A stretch of DNA of 64,000 bases from Eucommia ulmoides (Eukaryota > Streptophyta > Magnoliopsida > Garryales > Eucommiaceae). Below, piece by piece: positions 49,306-59,604 of this stretch. Numbering within the stretch: the first letter of the stretch is position 1; each line of letters starts with the position of its first letter. The position numbers and the translations under genes were made by a program. The notes below the pieces were generated by a model. The model did not search any database. It worked only from the letters and a program-made list of their open reading frames with translations, and was not told the origin of the DNA. The stretch covers positions 20,758,803-20,822,802 of the forward strand of contig CM028339.1 of the NCBI GenBank assembly GCA_016647705.1. Direction: 5' to 3'.

Positions 49306-49362
49306 GTGTTGGTGGGTATTCGTATCTATTGGAGCCTCTTTAGTGGTTGGGCATGATTACTA
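49306..49362 (+). pseudogene. Captured exon resembling NIPA magnesium transporter, part 2
   Basis: Begins after a GTGTGTAG acceptor and reads GVGGYSYLLEPL, then a stop codon TAG (49341-49343) where the family has Trp, then WLGMIT, ending at a GTAAGT donor (49363). The family sequence is GVGGYSYLxEPLWWxGMIT. The stop shows that this copy no longer encodes the transporter. The remainder of the protein, with its other membrane helices, is not seen downstream. The exon-intron-exon order is kept, showing capture of genomic DNA. Confidence 0.75.
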
Positions 49363-49731
49363 GTAAGTTTTTCTCGTTTAAATTTTACTTTAACTTTGTT
49401 CGTTGATTCTTTGTGCAATCGATTGAGGTTTTGCTTATTTTTGGAATCTTGATTTCGTTATGTTTGGTGTGTTTGTTTGTTTTTTATATGACTTGCATTG
49501 ATTTTTGATCCGTAATTTGTAGTTTTTGATGAACAATTATACGTGAAATCATACTAATGTTTAGCATTTGATGCATTTTGAATTTCAATTTTGATTAGTT
49601 TATCATTATTTGCTATGAATTACAAGAAAGCATCCAATTTCAAGAATAAGAAAAATGCAAACCGATTTACATCATTGACGGAGAGAAAGATATTGAATGT
49701 GGGTATGCATATTGGGTTGGATTTACTCATA

Positions 49732-50175
49732 GGTAGTGTTTGGTTGTATGGAATTGAAATTAGAACTAAATTCATGAAAAAATATAGAAATTTGCATGCG
49801 TTCCATTTCTAAAAAAATAATTTCTCTCAAGACATACTGTGAATTAAAGTGAATATGAATTGAACCCTTTGTCTAAATTCATGTCCAGAGCTACTAATTT
49901 TGTCGGAGCCTCAAATTTTAGAATGGATTAAACTGTTTCATTGGGTTAGGGTTATATCATTTTCCTAGATTACGATTCACAGGATTTGAACACTATTTTG
50001 TGTTTATTATCTTCAGAAGTTTGATCTTTTTCTGTCGAGCTCGCCGCAATGCTTGGTGTAAGAACTTCCAAGTAAGGTAGTATTTTGGTTGCAGGGAATT
50101 GGGGCATTGGAATTAGAATTAAAACTGAATGTTTGAAAATTTTTAGTCTTTTTACATGCATTCATTTCTAATTCC
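49732..50175 (+). repeat. Two diverged copies of a MITE-like sequence
   Basis: 49732-49811 (TAGTGTTTGGTTGTATGGAA ... TTTGCATGCGTTCCATTTCT) and 50077-50175 (TAGTATTTTGGTTGCAGGGA ... TTACATGCATTCATTTCTAA) resemble each other throughout. Both share a GGAATTGxAATTAGAAxTAAA core. Openings like TAGTGTTTGGTTG are seen in plant miniature transposons, but I cannot assign a superfamily. Confidence 0.35.
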
Positions 50176-50213
50176 AGTTGCATTGATTAACACCTTTTTC
50201 CTTTGCTTTGCAG

Positions 50214-50283
50214 GAAATTTCGGGACTAATTTACTTTATGTTGGATCAGTCGAGAAATGATGCAGAGTATTGCATAGAAAATA
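50214..50283 (+). pseudogene. Possible captured exon, unrecognised
   Basis: After a CTTTGCAG acceptor an open stretch reads EISGLIYFMLDQSRNDAEYC, ending at a stop. It could be the last exon of a captured gene or chance. Not recognised. Confidence 0.2.
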
Positions 50284-50899
50284 CATTTAACACATATTTA
50301 GTATGTATATTACTTTTGTAGTTAAACTTTGTTTTTATTTACGAATGTTGGCTTAGATGTTGAAAGGTAGTGACCTATAACATGTATAATTTTGTGTATT
50401 TCTGGGATTTTTAATTTTTCATTTTTAATGAAAATTTTTGATTTCTTTATGTATTTTGTATTGTGAGGAATTTTTAGTTTTTATTGTTTGGATTTAGAGT
50501 ATTTTGATATTTTAAAATAATTTTAAATTATAAAAAAATAAAATAAAAAAATTAGATATTTTTTGGGACACTAAATAGTGTCCTTATATGTTGGTTCTCT
50601 TTGATAATTTTGCAACACATTCTTGTGTCCTGATAGAGATTTTTTACAACATTTTGTAGTACCTTAATATATATAATCTAAAAAATATAAAATGTTATAG
50701 AGGTAATATATGGTGTCTTAATAGCTATCTTATATGACACTTATTATTACCTTAACAAGTTAAAAAAAAAGGGCACTATATAGTGTCCTTATAACCTATT
50801 GGGGCGGTTTTTTACGGGGCATCAGTTCAAATATCACAAAAAGCCTAAGTGTCGCAATAAGAGTTCTGTCGCGACACTTTTTCATGCCTTGAAAGGCCA

Positions 50900-50913
50900 T
50901 TTTTGTTGTAGTG
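50900..50913 (-). repeat. CACTA right terminal inverted repeat
   Basis: TTTTTGTTGTAGTG, perfect complement of the left end. It is followed by the CTT target duplication and then X-family LTR sequence. Confidence 0.92.
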
Positions 50914-51243
50914 CTTCTTTCCTCTCTCTCTCTCTCTCAACCGACATGTGGCCCCACCCCCTCTCTTTCTCTCTCTTCTCCTCTATCTCTCTCTCCTACA
51001 CCTATCTCCTCTTTCTCTTTCCCTTCTTTTCTATCTCTTTGTCTCTTTTCTCCCTTTTTTATTTCTTTTTCCCATTTTTTCTTTTTTTAATTTTCACCCC
51101 TTTTTTATTTCAATTTTTCTTCTTCTTTGTTTCTCAATTTTTTGTATTTTTTAAAAATAAAATAAAAATAAAAATAAAAAGTAAATTAAACTATAAAATA
51201 AAACATAAAAATTTTGCAAGACAGTCAAAAAGTCGTGTCTATA

Positions 51244-51779
51244 CTCCTAAAGGAAGAAATTCACCGGTACCAAAATTCTAGAATACAATGGACGAATTTA
51301 GAAAAAAATAATAATAGATTTTTTCATATTGTGACTCTTCATAGAAGAAGGAAGAATAAAATCTCCATGCTTAAATCTGATGGGTACTGGATTAATAATG
51401 AAGATAACTTAAAAATCCATGTTAGAAGTTATTTCAACAACCTATTTTCTGAAGATATTGTTAGCTCTAGAACAAAACCTCCAAATATATGCCCTGTGAT
51501 TGAAGATTCTTTACACCTGACCCTAACTCGGGTGTCTTCGGTCTAGGAGATTTGGGAGTCCTTCTAATTCATAAAGGATTTCAAAGCTTCGAGCTGGAAT
51601 GGGTATCAACACATTTTCTTTAAGAGAAATTGGGGAGTTGTAGGAAATAATGTTTGTAGTTTTGTTCGTAATTGTTTTCAAAATGCTACCATACCTAGTG
51701 GTACTAATAAAAAGTTTGATTGCACTCATTCCTAAAATTGACTTGCCAAAGACTATTACCCAATAATAACAACACATAA
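51244..51779 (+). mobile_element. L1-type LINE fragment
   Basis: Translation gives LKEEIHRYQNSRIQWTNLEK, then NNNRFFHIVTLHRRRKNKIS and LKSDGYWINNEDNLKIHVRSYF. These are typical of the linker between endonuclease and reverse transcriptase in plant L1 ORF2 (LxEExxWxQKSRxxW, NTKFFH..T..RRRRNKI). It then continues into RT start text WNGYQHIFFKRNWGVVGNNV, equivalent to GPDGFxxxFFxKxWxxxGxDV. A stop at 51544-51546 and later frame changes show it is dead. RT catalytic motifs are not present. The fragment ends where a different repeat begins (about 51780). Confidence 0.75.
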
Positions 51780-52171
51780 TGTGATCATAACTAATCGGTT
51801 AAAAAAATACCCTTAATTAAGCGCAAAATATCATAGTATAGCGTGCTTAAATACAGGTGTCGAACCACATAGATCGATCTTGTAATTGTCAATTTTCAAA
51901 TATTTTTCTTCCTTAGAGAAAACGAGTTTTGATTTGAGTTTTAATAAAAGAAAAATAAGTACTAAATCTACAAATAAAATACAATAGAGTACCAGGTTAG
52001 GAATTGTGGATTTAGTATTTTGGATATTATGTTGTTCTTGTATTTTCTATTCATATCGGATTTGTGTAAATGAGTGTTCTCAACTACAAACCGGAACTAC
52101 TAAGAAAGATATGGATTGTTATTCTCTGGCATGATCTATCTTCGATATTTAATTCCTACACTATTTTTTTG
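51452..52171 (+). repeat. Tandem duplication, unit 1 (720 bp)
   Basis: Starts GAAGATATTGTTAGCTCTAG, contains the RT-start part of the LINE, then non-LINE sequence from TGTGATCATAACTAAT (51780) to ATTCCTACACTATTTTTTT. Unit 2 follows immediately. Confidence 0.85.
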
Positions 52172-52865
52172 AAGATATTGTTAGCTCTAGAACTAAACTT
52201 CCAAAAATGTGCCCTATGATTGAAGATTCTTTACACTTGACCCTAACTCGGGTGCCTTCGGTCCAGGAGAATTGGGAGTCATTCTAATTCATGAAGGATT
52301 TAAAAGCTTCGGGTTGGGATGGGTATCAACATATTTTCTTTAAGAGATATTGGGGAGTGGCAGGGAATGATGTTTGTAGTTTTGTTCATAATTGTTTTCA
52401 AAATGCTACCATGCCTAGTGGTACTAATAAAAGTTTGATTGCTCTCATTTCTAAAATTGACTTGCCAGAGACTATTACCCAATAATAATGACAGATAATG
52501 TGATCATAACTAATATCTCAAAAAAATACCTTTAATTAAGCACCAAATATCGTAGTATAGTGTGCTTAAGTACAGGTGTCGAACTACATAGATCGGTCTT
52601 GTAATTGTCAATTTTCAAATATTTTTCTTCCTTCGGTGAAAACGAGTTTTGATTTGGGTTTTAATAAAAGAAAAATAAGTACTAAATCTACAAACAAAAT
52701 AAAATAGAGTACCAGATTAGGAACTGTGGGTTTTGTATTTTGGATATTTTATTCACATCGGATTTGTGTAAATGAGTGTTCCCAACTACAAACCGAAACT
52801 ACTAAGAAAGATATGGATTGCTATTCTATGGCACGATCTATCTTCGATATTTAATTCCTACACTA
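52172..52865 (+). repeat. Tandem duplication, unit 2 (about 694 bp)
   Basis: Repeats unit 1 from GAAGATATTGTTAGCTCTAG to ATTTAATTCCTACACTA. In this unit the LINE text is better preserved (SGWDGYQHIFFKRYWGVAGN, then DVCSFVHNCFQNATMPSGTN and KSLIALISKIDLPETITQ at 52291-52485). The unit lengths differ mainly by a gap near 52747. Confidence 0.85.
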
Positions 52866-53168
52866 CACTATGTTGTGGGTGCAAAAATAAATATTGCTAG
52901 AAATCACGTGGTATGAGATCAATGACTATTTCTACAACTCTTGTATGATCTCGACTTCATATATTTGCATTGGACAAAACTGATAAATCTTTTGAGAAAT
53001 AAAATTCACAATAAGAAACTTGGGATGTTTGTGAGTAGCATCACTATAAACCCTCATGAGACTATACTCATTTACTAGCGGTGACCTAGGGGTATAAAGG
53101 ATTGTAGCGTACGCTATATTAAGTTTTGGTTGAGAACTAGCAAAATTTAGGTTTGGGGTTGTGATAGC
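52866..53168. other. Spacer, nothing recognised
   Basis: AT-rich sequence after the tandem duplication. There is one short minus-strand open stretch (52932-53195) without recognisable features. Confidence 0.35.
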
Positions 53169-53735
53169 ACCACATTTTGTGCGATCTAATACCACTAAAC
53201 TAAGTTTTGCTATCTCTTAAATAAATTAAATTAATAGAATTAATTTATTTTATTTGTTTTTTGTAGATTTTTGGAAATGGTACAAAATTATGTTAATTTG
53301 GAGCAAAATGCAAAGAAAATGATCAACCGGATAAAAGTTGCAATTTATTGCATTAAAGTATAGACCACTATCTACTCTTTTGGATATAACTAATTAGACA
53401 GTTAGAATTTTGGGTTGAACCAGGTTGCATATAAAACTGGACTCAGTAAGCTTTCCAATGACTTGCCATAGATCCAAATCGGAGTTCGTATGAGAAAGAT
53501 ATAGCTGTTAGAAGTTAGCCCTATCTGTTTGCCAAATACTGCTCGGCTCGGCTCCTTTCTGCGGCTCAGCTCCTATATGCGGCTTAGCTCCTAAATTTCT
53601 AGTTTTGACCCCTTTTTCTTCCTCCAAAACGATTCCATTACACCTCACTTTCCATCAACCCATTTAATGGGTTGGCAATGATTTCTTTAGGTAGTGGAGG
53701 GGACAAAAGCAAATGCTAAAAAAGGGGTGAGTTTG
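53169..53735 (+). repeat. Possible Athila-like LTR start
   Basis: TGATAGCACCACATTTTG opens a stretch with text common near the start of Athila-type LTRs (AAGCTTTCCAATGACTTG-like at about 53450, GGAGTTCGTATGAGAAAGAT at about 53481). A GGCTC-repeat array follows at 53544-53590 (GCTCGGCTCGGCTCC, GCGGCTCAGCTCC, GCGGCTTAGCTCC). No matching end or target duplication found, so only a partial LTR is proposed. Confidence 0.35.
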
Positions 53736-54169
53736 TGAGTATATATATATATACACACACAAACACATACAGGCACACAACCATATACATATTCTCACAC
53801 TGGAACACATCCGTCCCCGAAAATATGTTAAAAAAAATGTAACAACGAAATAATAATGCTAAACCTCCCACGGGTTCGCCTCAGAAAGCCTACTTCCAAA
53901 CCCACGCTATAGCAAGACTCTACCTAGTGCCAGTATGGGACTAAATCTTAGCCGCTGTACCTGAAACCAAATTTTTTATCGGTGTACTGTATTCATAATA
54001 AAAACATTTTTGTATAGATCAAGTATAATAATAATTTAAATACCACATACCACACGGAAACTCAGTTTTTCCTGTTACCACAGAAATAAACTCGTATATC
54101 TATAACATTCCTTCCAAGCAGTGAAAATCAACCAGAATAATAGATATATTTATACACCAACCATTTTAA

Positions 54170-54216
<47 letters not shown>

Positions 54217-56029
54217 CCACCGACTCAGTCCAAATGGTTCATCGTACATGACAAAACACCACACCACCCTCTAATTAGCCATAGGATCATTTTAATCTCA
54301 CAATTGGGAGTTGCAATGGTACCGTACTACCCGCAGGATTTGTATTCCCTGACGGGTCAATCCACATCCCTTACGGGAAGAAAATCCACATCTCTTACGG
54401 GAAGAAAATCCACATCCACATCTCTTACGGGAAGAAAATCCACATCTCTTACGGGAAGAATATCCACATCCCTTACGGGAAGAATATCCGCATCCCTTAC
54501 GGAAAGAAATACTATGGTATAGTCGAACCAAACACCAATTTTCACCTAAAAAACAAATGACTCGGTCCACAATCATTTTCCATCCTTTTAGAAATCAACT
54601 AGATTCAACAAATCATTTTCCACCCCTTTAAAACCAACGTAATCCACAGATGCCCAGAACCGCTTGATCCATATAAGTTGCAAATTCGTCCAATTTTTAA
54701 ATAAACACATTTTCCATAATATATATGAAAATATAATTTGTAATTTACGTAGAAGACAGTACACTCACCTCGATATCCGTTCTGCAAAAATTACTTCGGA
54801 CCATACTCTATCGAGATGCCGGTGCCTGCGAACCTAATAGTGACAGGCCTAAATTAATATTTTATTTAACAAAACCTAATCATGCAATGCAGGTCCTAAT
54901 TTTCATAATTTTCCCATTCCCCATATTTTATTATAGAAAAATTATTATTTGGCTAATTTCATTCTGTTAAAAATTATGGTACACAATTTATAAATATGAT
55001 CGGTCACACAATTTATTATCCCGATTACGTAATTTTGATGTTAGTAGTTAAATTTAACAAAATTAGAAATTAATCGAAATTTTACCCTTTTCCAAATTGT
55101 TGAAGTCCAATGGATTTTTTATTTCTGGTTTACCACCGCGGCGACGCGCTCCTTCTTTCTTTAATTTGCTCACTGACCTGCCACCGCCTCAGCAAGATTT
55201 ACACTTCCACGAAGAACTTCCCTTTTTTTACTCTGTTTTGGCGTACTGACCTTCCACCGCCAAGGCGAACACCTTGTCGCCTAGGCGAGGGTCGTCTTCT
55301 TCGTCCTGCTCCCTGTTTGCGTTCAGACAGCCCCTCTCTCTCTCTCTTACCAGCTCCGACCATTCATAAACCCCCTATGACAGTCACACACACATGACGA
55401 TTACACATGCACACATGAAATTGATAACAACCCACACACACACAACTACCAAATGCTCACGCACACCTCCAGACCACCCATGACAATCACCCACCCACAT
55501 GCACGCCGGACGATCGGCGACTGATCACACCCATGCGAATGAACACTCAAAACCCACACATACAGTGGCACATACAAGTATTCATCTGAACACACGCACA
55601 CACATGATCTTGCGCACACACACACATACACTATCCGACACAAAAAATCACAGACACACACACACACACACACACACTTACCAACGATGGCCAATACCCC
55701 CACACCGTCGAGAAAAACGGCAACGACACAACCAATCCACGATCGCTGGATTATCAACGACCAATACCCATACTCACGCCGGAGAACCCACCATCGCTAG
55801 CGATCACGAACAGCTCCGGCAACCTCCCTCTGATCCTCTCTCTCTCTCTAAAATTCAGAATGATTTCTTTCTCTCTAAGATTTTGGATTATGAAAATCTT
55901 GCATGGATTCCTTTTATATGCGTGATTCAAGTGGTTTCAATTCATCCTAGCTTGCCACGTCGCCTCCCACTTTCTCTCATCTCTGTCACCGGCAGTCTCT
56001 CGTCACACACCCACATGTGCATATATATG

Positions 56030-56061
<32 letters not shown>

Positions 56062-56349
56062 AACTTTTGTTTTAATTACTCTTTCCCTCCCCTAATTTCT
56101 TTAAATCCTTATTTTAGTCCAATTCAACCTTTTTAGATTTTCTTATATTGTAATTTCACCCCTAATATTTTAAATTTTAGATTTTAATTGACAATTTTCA
56201 TCCCAAGTCTAGAATAAATGTTTCTAAATTTGCAGTTTGACCCATAAACTTTTAATTTGGATATGAATTAGCAAAATTTTAACCCGTATTTTTCCAATTA
56301 CTCTAAAATCCAACCAGAATGATGTACGTGCTAAAATCCGGGTCTTACA
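53736..56349 (-). repeat. Tekay-related LTR, partial
   Basis: It shares with the Tekay LTRs the phrases GTACCTGAAACCAAAT, TATCGGTGTACTGTATTCAT, TGGTACCGTA, GACAGTACACTCACCT and the terminal GGGTCTTACA. It is therefore a related but distinct family in minus orientation. The left end seen in the other LTRs is not recognised. It has a 24-base minisatellite (54358-54510), TA microsatellites (54175-54213, 56028-56057), a CCGC-type palindrome cluster (55126-55290) and a CA-rich block (55380-55680). Long open frames over the CA block are artefacts. Confidence 0.6.
54358..54510. repeat. 24-base minisatellite, about six units
   Basis: The unit is close to ATCCACATCTCTTACGGGAA followed by GAAA. Six units in direct order, two of them with an extra CACATC or a TATCC start. 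It occupies the same relative position as the 39-base minisatellite of the Tekay LTRs (after TGGTACCGTA). Confidence 0.85.
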
Positions 56350-56821
56350 TCTCGTTTATAAATAATTTAGTTCAAAGTAGTTAGCTAACAGGATTTAATT
56401 AATCAAATTACTTTTCCCTGAAATAAAAATATATAAGTCTGTCGGTTTTTTTATCTTTTATTTATTTACTTATTTATATATAAAAAAATATTTTTCTTTA
56501 AATAAGTGACATGTTCAAAGTTAACTCCACTGGGCTTTCTAAGATGTCCATGTAGCGAGTATTGGGCCTATAATCCCTATCCAGTTGGCTTGAGACATTA
56601 GGTGTTAAAGCACTCTTCAGGCTTAATAACTCGAGCAACTTAGGTTTCGAAGTTAACGAGCCACTTATCATTGTAAGAAACTGCTTCTACCTTTCAACCT
56701 TTTAACCCGAGCACTCAAAGCTTACTAAGGCAAAAGGCCCGGTTACTTAGTGGAAGTTCATTATTAAGATAGAAAATCATTATTATTATCACAAATGATT
56801 TATTATTATAATAATTAATAA

Positions 56822-56876
<55 letters not shown>

Positions 56877-57240
56877 TTTTTAATATATATTTAAAATTTA
56901 GGGATAGGTTATAGATTCTTTTCTGTGAGACTTACTTTGTGGCCTATTTATTGAACCTCCAAAAAGAAGTTGAGTTACGTCAACCCATTGAATATGGCAT
57001 GATTTTTTGTGGTTTGGGTTGACTGTTGGTCCACTGCATCCTAGTCCTTAATTTTGGGATGCGGTGGCCTGGGTATGATGGATATTGTAATCATAGGAAG
57101 ATTATCTAAATGTGTCGCTGGTGTTTGGATCTCACATTCCTTATGATTTTTTACCTTATCCTCCTCTATGTACGTGTTCTCATTTTCTAACCTCGTCTAG
57201 TCACTTTCACTAGCGTATCCCACTTCTTTCTCTACCTTGT
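56350..57240. other. Unassigned AT-rich stretch with TA microsatellite
   Basis: No coding frame or repeat family recognised. A TA microsatellite of about 25 units lies at 56823-56872. The part from 56500 to 56760 is less AT-rich (GGGCCTATAATCCC, AGGTGTTAAAGCAC) but matches nothing I know. Confidence 0.4.
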
Positions 57241-57979
57241 TAACTGGTGATGGTTGAGCCAAATATGGCTCAAACTCAAGATCATATCATTGGGGTTGGT
57301 CACCAATTTCGCTCGGCTGTGGTCCTTTTGATGATTCTCCATATTCACTATCGTGCTCCAGACCACTCTCCTCAACACCTACCCAATTGTCAACCTCCAA
57401 ACCACTTCTTCTATTTTTCTTATTTAATAATTCAATAATTATCCTGAGTTGGACTTCTAATCGATATATCATTTCAGTTTGTTCTTCCAAGGTTTGGCCT
57501 GAGATTTATTTTTGCTCTACTGAGAATTGTTTGATTTCTGCTGAAGGTAGGCTTCGTTCTTCCAAGAATTATAGAATTGGTTGCCACTCAGTGGGATCAA
57601 AATGACTAACTTCTTAGAGAAACGATGGTTGGCATTGGGGTGGGTACTAGGATTAATCGTAATAATACGACCCTGAAGACTCACTATAATATTGTTAATT
57701 CCATCCATAATAATTCGAATATTGATCATTTTGGGTGGCGGATAATATGGATCAGGATAAACATTATTATAGGTATATGTGGGATTTTGGTAATTGTAAG
57801 GACATTGATTGGTGAACTGGTTTGGGTTTTCGTATACCGTACGTGAGTATGGATCATAGTGCGGTATTGAGAGAAAAGGTTGTTCAAAATTTGCAAACTA
57901 AAAATCAAATCTCTAAAAGTAATTATCCGTTAACCCAAGTCTCAATTTTTTTTTTATTAAAAAATTTTGATAGAATAAT
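57241..57979 (-). mobile_element. Athila/Tat-like gag remains
   Basis: Minus strand: Tyr/Asn/Pro-rich text (DPYSRTVYENPNQFTNQCPY, then NYQNPTYTYNNVYPDPYYPP) at about 57720-57850. MEEQTEMIYRLEVQLRIIIE and an acidic tail follow at 57287-57490. Asn/Pro/Tyr-rich stretches followed by a MEEM..L...L...M helix are typical of the C-terminal part of Athila-type Gag. It lies beside the family Y LTR, which may simply have inserted next to it. Fossil with several breaks. Confidence 0.45.
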
Positions 57980-59604
57980 TGTACGGCGCAGGATTCGAAA
58001 CCTAGCGTATACGACTACTCTCAAGTGTACAAGGTCAAAGTTTTAGTATAGTGTAATCGTGAAAGATCAAGTTATTGTATCCACAGGGATTGGTGTCGTT
58101 ACTATCAAGTATTGCGTTTGTCATGACCTAACTTTATCTAAGCTAAAAACAAATGTAATTAAATAATTAAACTAATACTAATATAACAAAAATTAACTAT
58201 ACTAATACACTAATATGTTTTAGGGGAAAGAATCGCCTAGGGATTAACGTGTTTACAAATACGTGTTCGATGTCGATTTACTCACGTTTACGGTGTTCGA
58301 CCTATTTGTCAATCTTAGTACGTAAACTCCACTGCCACCTCTCCCGAGTGTAAGACGAGGGAAGACATGACTTCGAGTCAACGAAGAAATCCCCTTCAAC
58401 GTCTTAACAACCCTAGGTCACGTGAGTCTCGCCCAGCATCATTGATTGCACACAATCCAACTTCCGATCAGGCCACTGGATCGTGCGTTGTATTTACCGT
58501 ATCGACAATCTTCGTTCTAAAACTCCCTCCCCACTTCTCCCAAGTGTAAGATAGGGGATACAACGCAACTTCGTGTCAACGAAAAAGTCCCCCTCAACGT
58601 CTTAACGACCCTAGGTCGCATGACTTTTGCCCCAACGTCATCGATTATCTACAATCCAAACCTCGTCCGAGTTATAAAATCGTGGCATTTGTTTACCCTA
58701 ATCTGAATATGGGATTTGTCAAACCCCGTATTCTCCATGTATCTAACTACGCATAATAAACAAACAATACGATAAACATAATCAAACTATGAAGAACAAA
58801 CATAAACGCAACACCGAAATCATCCAAATACATATTCATAAATTTATTGCTAATCCCTATACAATCCATGTTTAGCCACGGCCATAACCTCATTTACAAA
58901 GAAAGAACGAGCTAAACATGCTCACATGATCCTAAGTTAAAGAAATAAGGAAAAGAATCGAAGAACTTAGCCTCGTCCCAAGATTAACCGCTAAGAACGG
59001 TCAACGATCGCTTGGTCGCTTTCTCCACTTCAGGATGTGAGCTCCACCTCTAAAACTCCTACACCTAAGACTAAGTATGGCCTGAGGTGCCCAAATAGCC
59101 GGGGAGGATAAGAGGAGGGGAGAGGAATGGGTATTTATAGACAAAATATCTCAAAATATCTAATAAAAATATCTAGGCTGTGCAGAGGGTTACTGCTGCG
59201 TCTGTGGGATTCAGTGTCGTGGCGGTGGGTAGGTCGGTTTGTTGATCGCCACAACGGTGAGGACAACGGTGGATTTGGAAAACATTCTGCTGGTCCACCG
59301 CCTAGGCGGTGGTCCGTCAGTAGCATTTGTGTCTTCTCAACATTTTCACCATCGCGGAGGTGGTCTGGACGCTGCGGCGGTGAGCTTCTTTCACAATTTT
59401 TCCTCTGTTCTTATTTTTCCATCGTTCTTCGACTATTTTTGGTTCGATCTCATCGTTTTTGCTCCAATTTCCTATATTTTTGCCCCACACACCTAATTTA
59501 CACAAAAAGTAATAAAACTAATTAAAACGTAATAAAATACTATATAAACGCTCGAAAACTAACTTAATTCGGTTTGAAAATATGTAGGTAGATCACACCT
59601 ATCA
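57980..59604 (-). repeat. Family Y 3' LTR
   Basis: Plus-strand ends are TGTACGGCGCAGG and CACACCTATCA (TG...CA). It contains CACCTCTCCCGAGTGTAAG-type text twice (58336 and about 58530) and CCGC/GCGG palindromes at 59165-59385, including CCGCCTAGGCGG at about 59298. Confidence 0.8.

Larger units (their letters stand above)
45366..50913 (+). mobile_element. Non-autonomous CACTA transposon carrying host gene fragments
   Basis: 5548 bp with perfect 14-base terminal inverted repeats CACTACAACAAAAA, flanked by the 3-base target duplication CTT (45363-45365 and 50914-50916), the hallmark of the CACTA (En/Spm) superfamily. The subterminal regions are packed with short repeats around GTGCCCTATAAA, GGGCACAA and GGACACTATATA at 45400-45960 and 50560-50860, which in this superfamily bind transposase. 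No transposase or TnpA-like frame is visible. Instead it contains intron-bearing gene pieces (RHL1-like, NIPA-like and others). It sits inside an X-family LTR and is therefore younger than that LTR. It would need transposase supplied in trans. Confidence 0.9.
43937..51243 (-). repeat. X-family LTR portion, minus orientation, split by CACTA
   Basis: Left part 43937-45365 and right part 50917-51243 are continuous X LTR text on either side of the CACTA element. The right edge reads AGTCGTGTCTATA, equivalent to the TGTAGACACGAC start of the family. The left edge abuts the end of the plus-orientation LTR head-on. Confidence 0.7.

Noticed and set aside
49591-49812. 73-codon frame within the CACTA element
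   Set aside because: It runs through intron-like DNA into a MITE-like repeat. No splice logic or recognised protein.
50799-51281. 160-codon frame rich in Phe, Ser, Leu
   Set aside because: It spans the CACTA right end and the polypyrimidine U3 block of the X LTR. The composition follows the CT/T runs.
54358-54510. CRISPR-like regular repeat array
   Set aside because: Units are contiguous without unique spacers, and the context is a plant LTR. It is a minisatellite.
55499-56059. Longest open frame of the window (186 codons), His/Thr-rich
   Set aside because: It is driven by CA-repeat sequence inside a Tekay-related LTR and ends in a TA repeat. No domain or coding texture.
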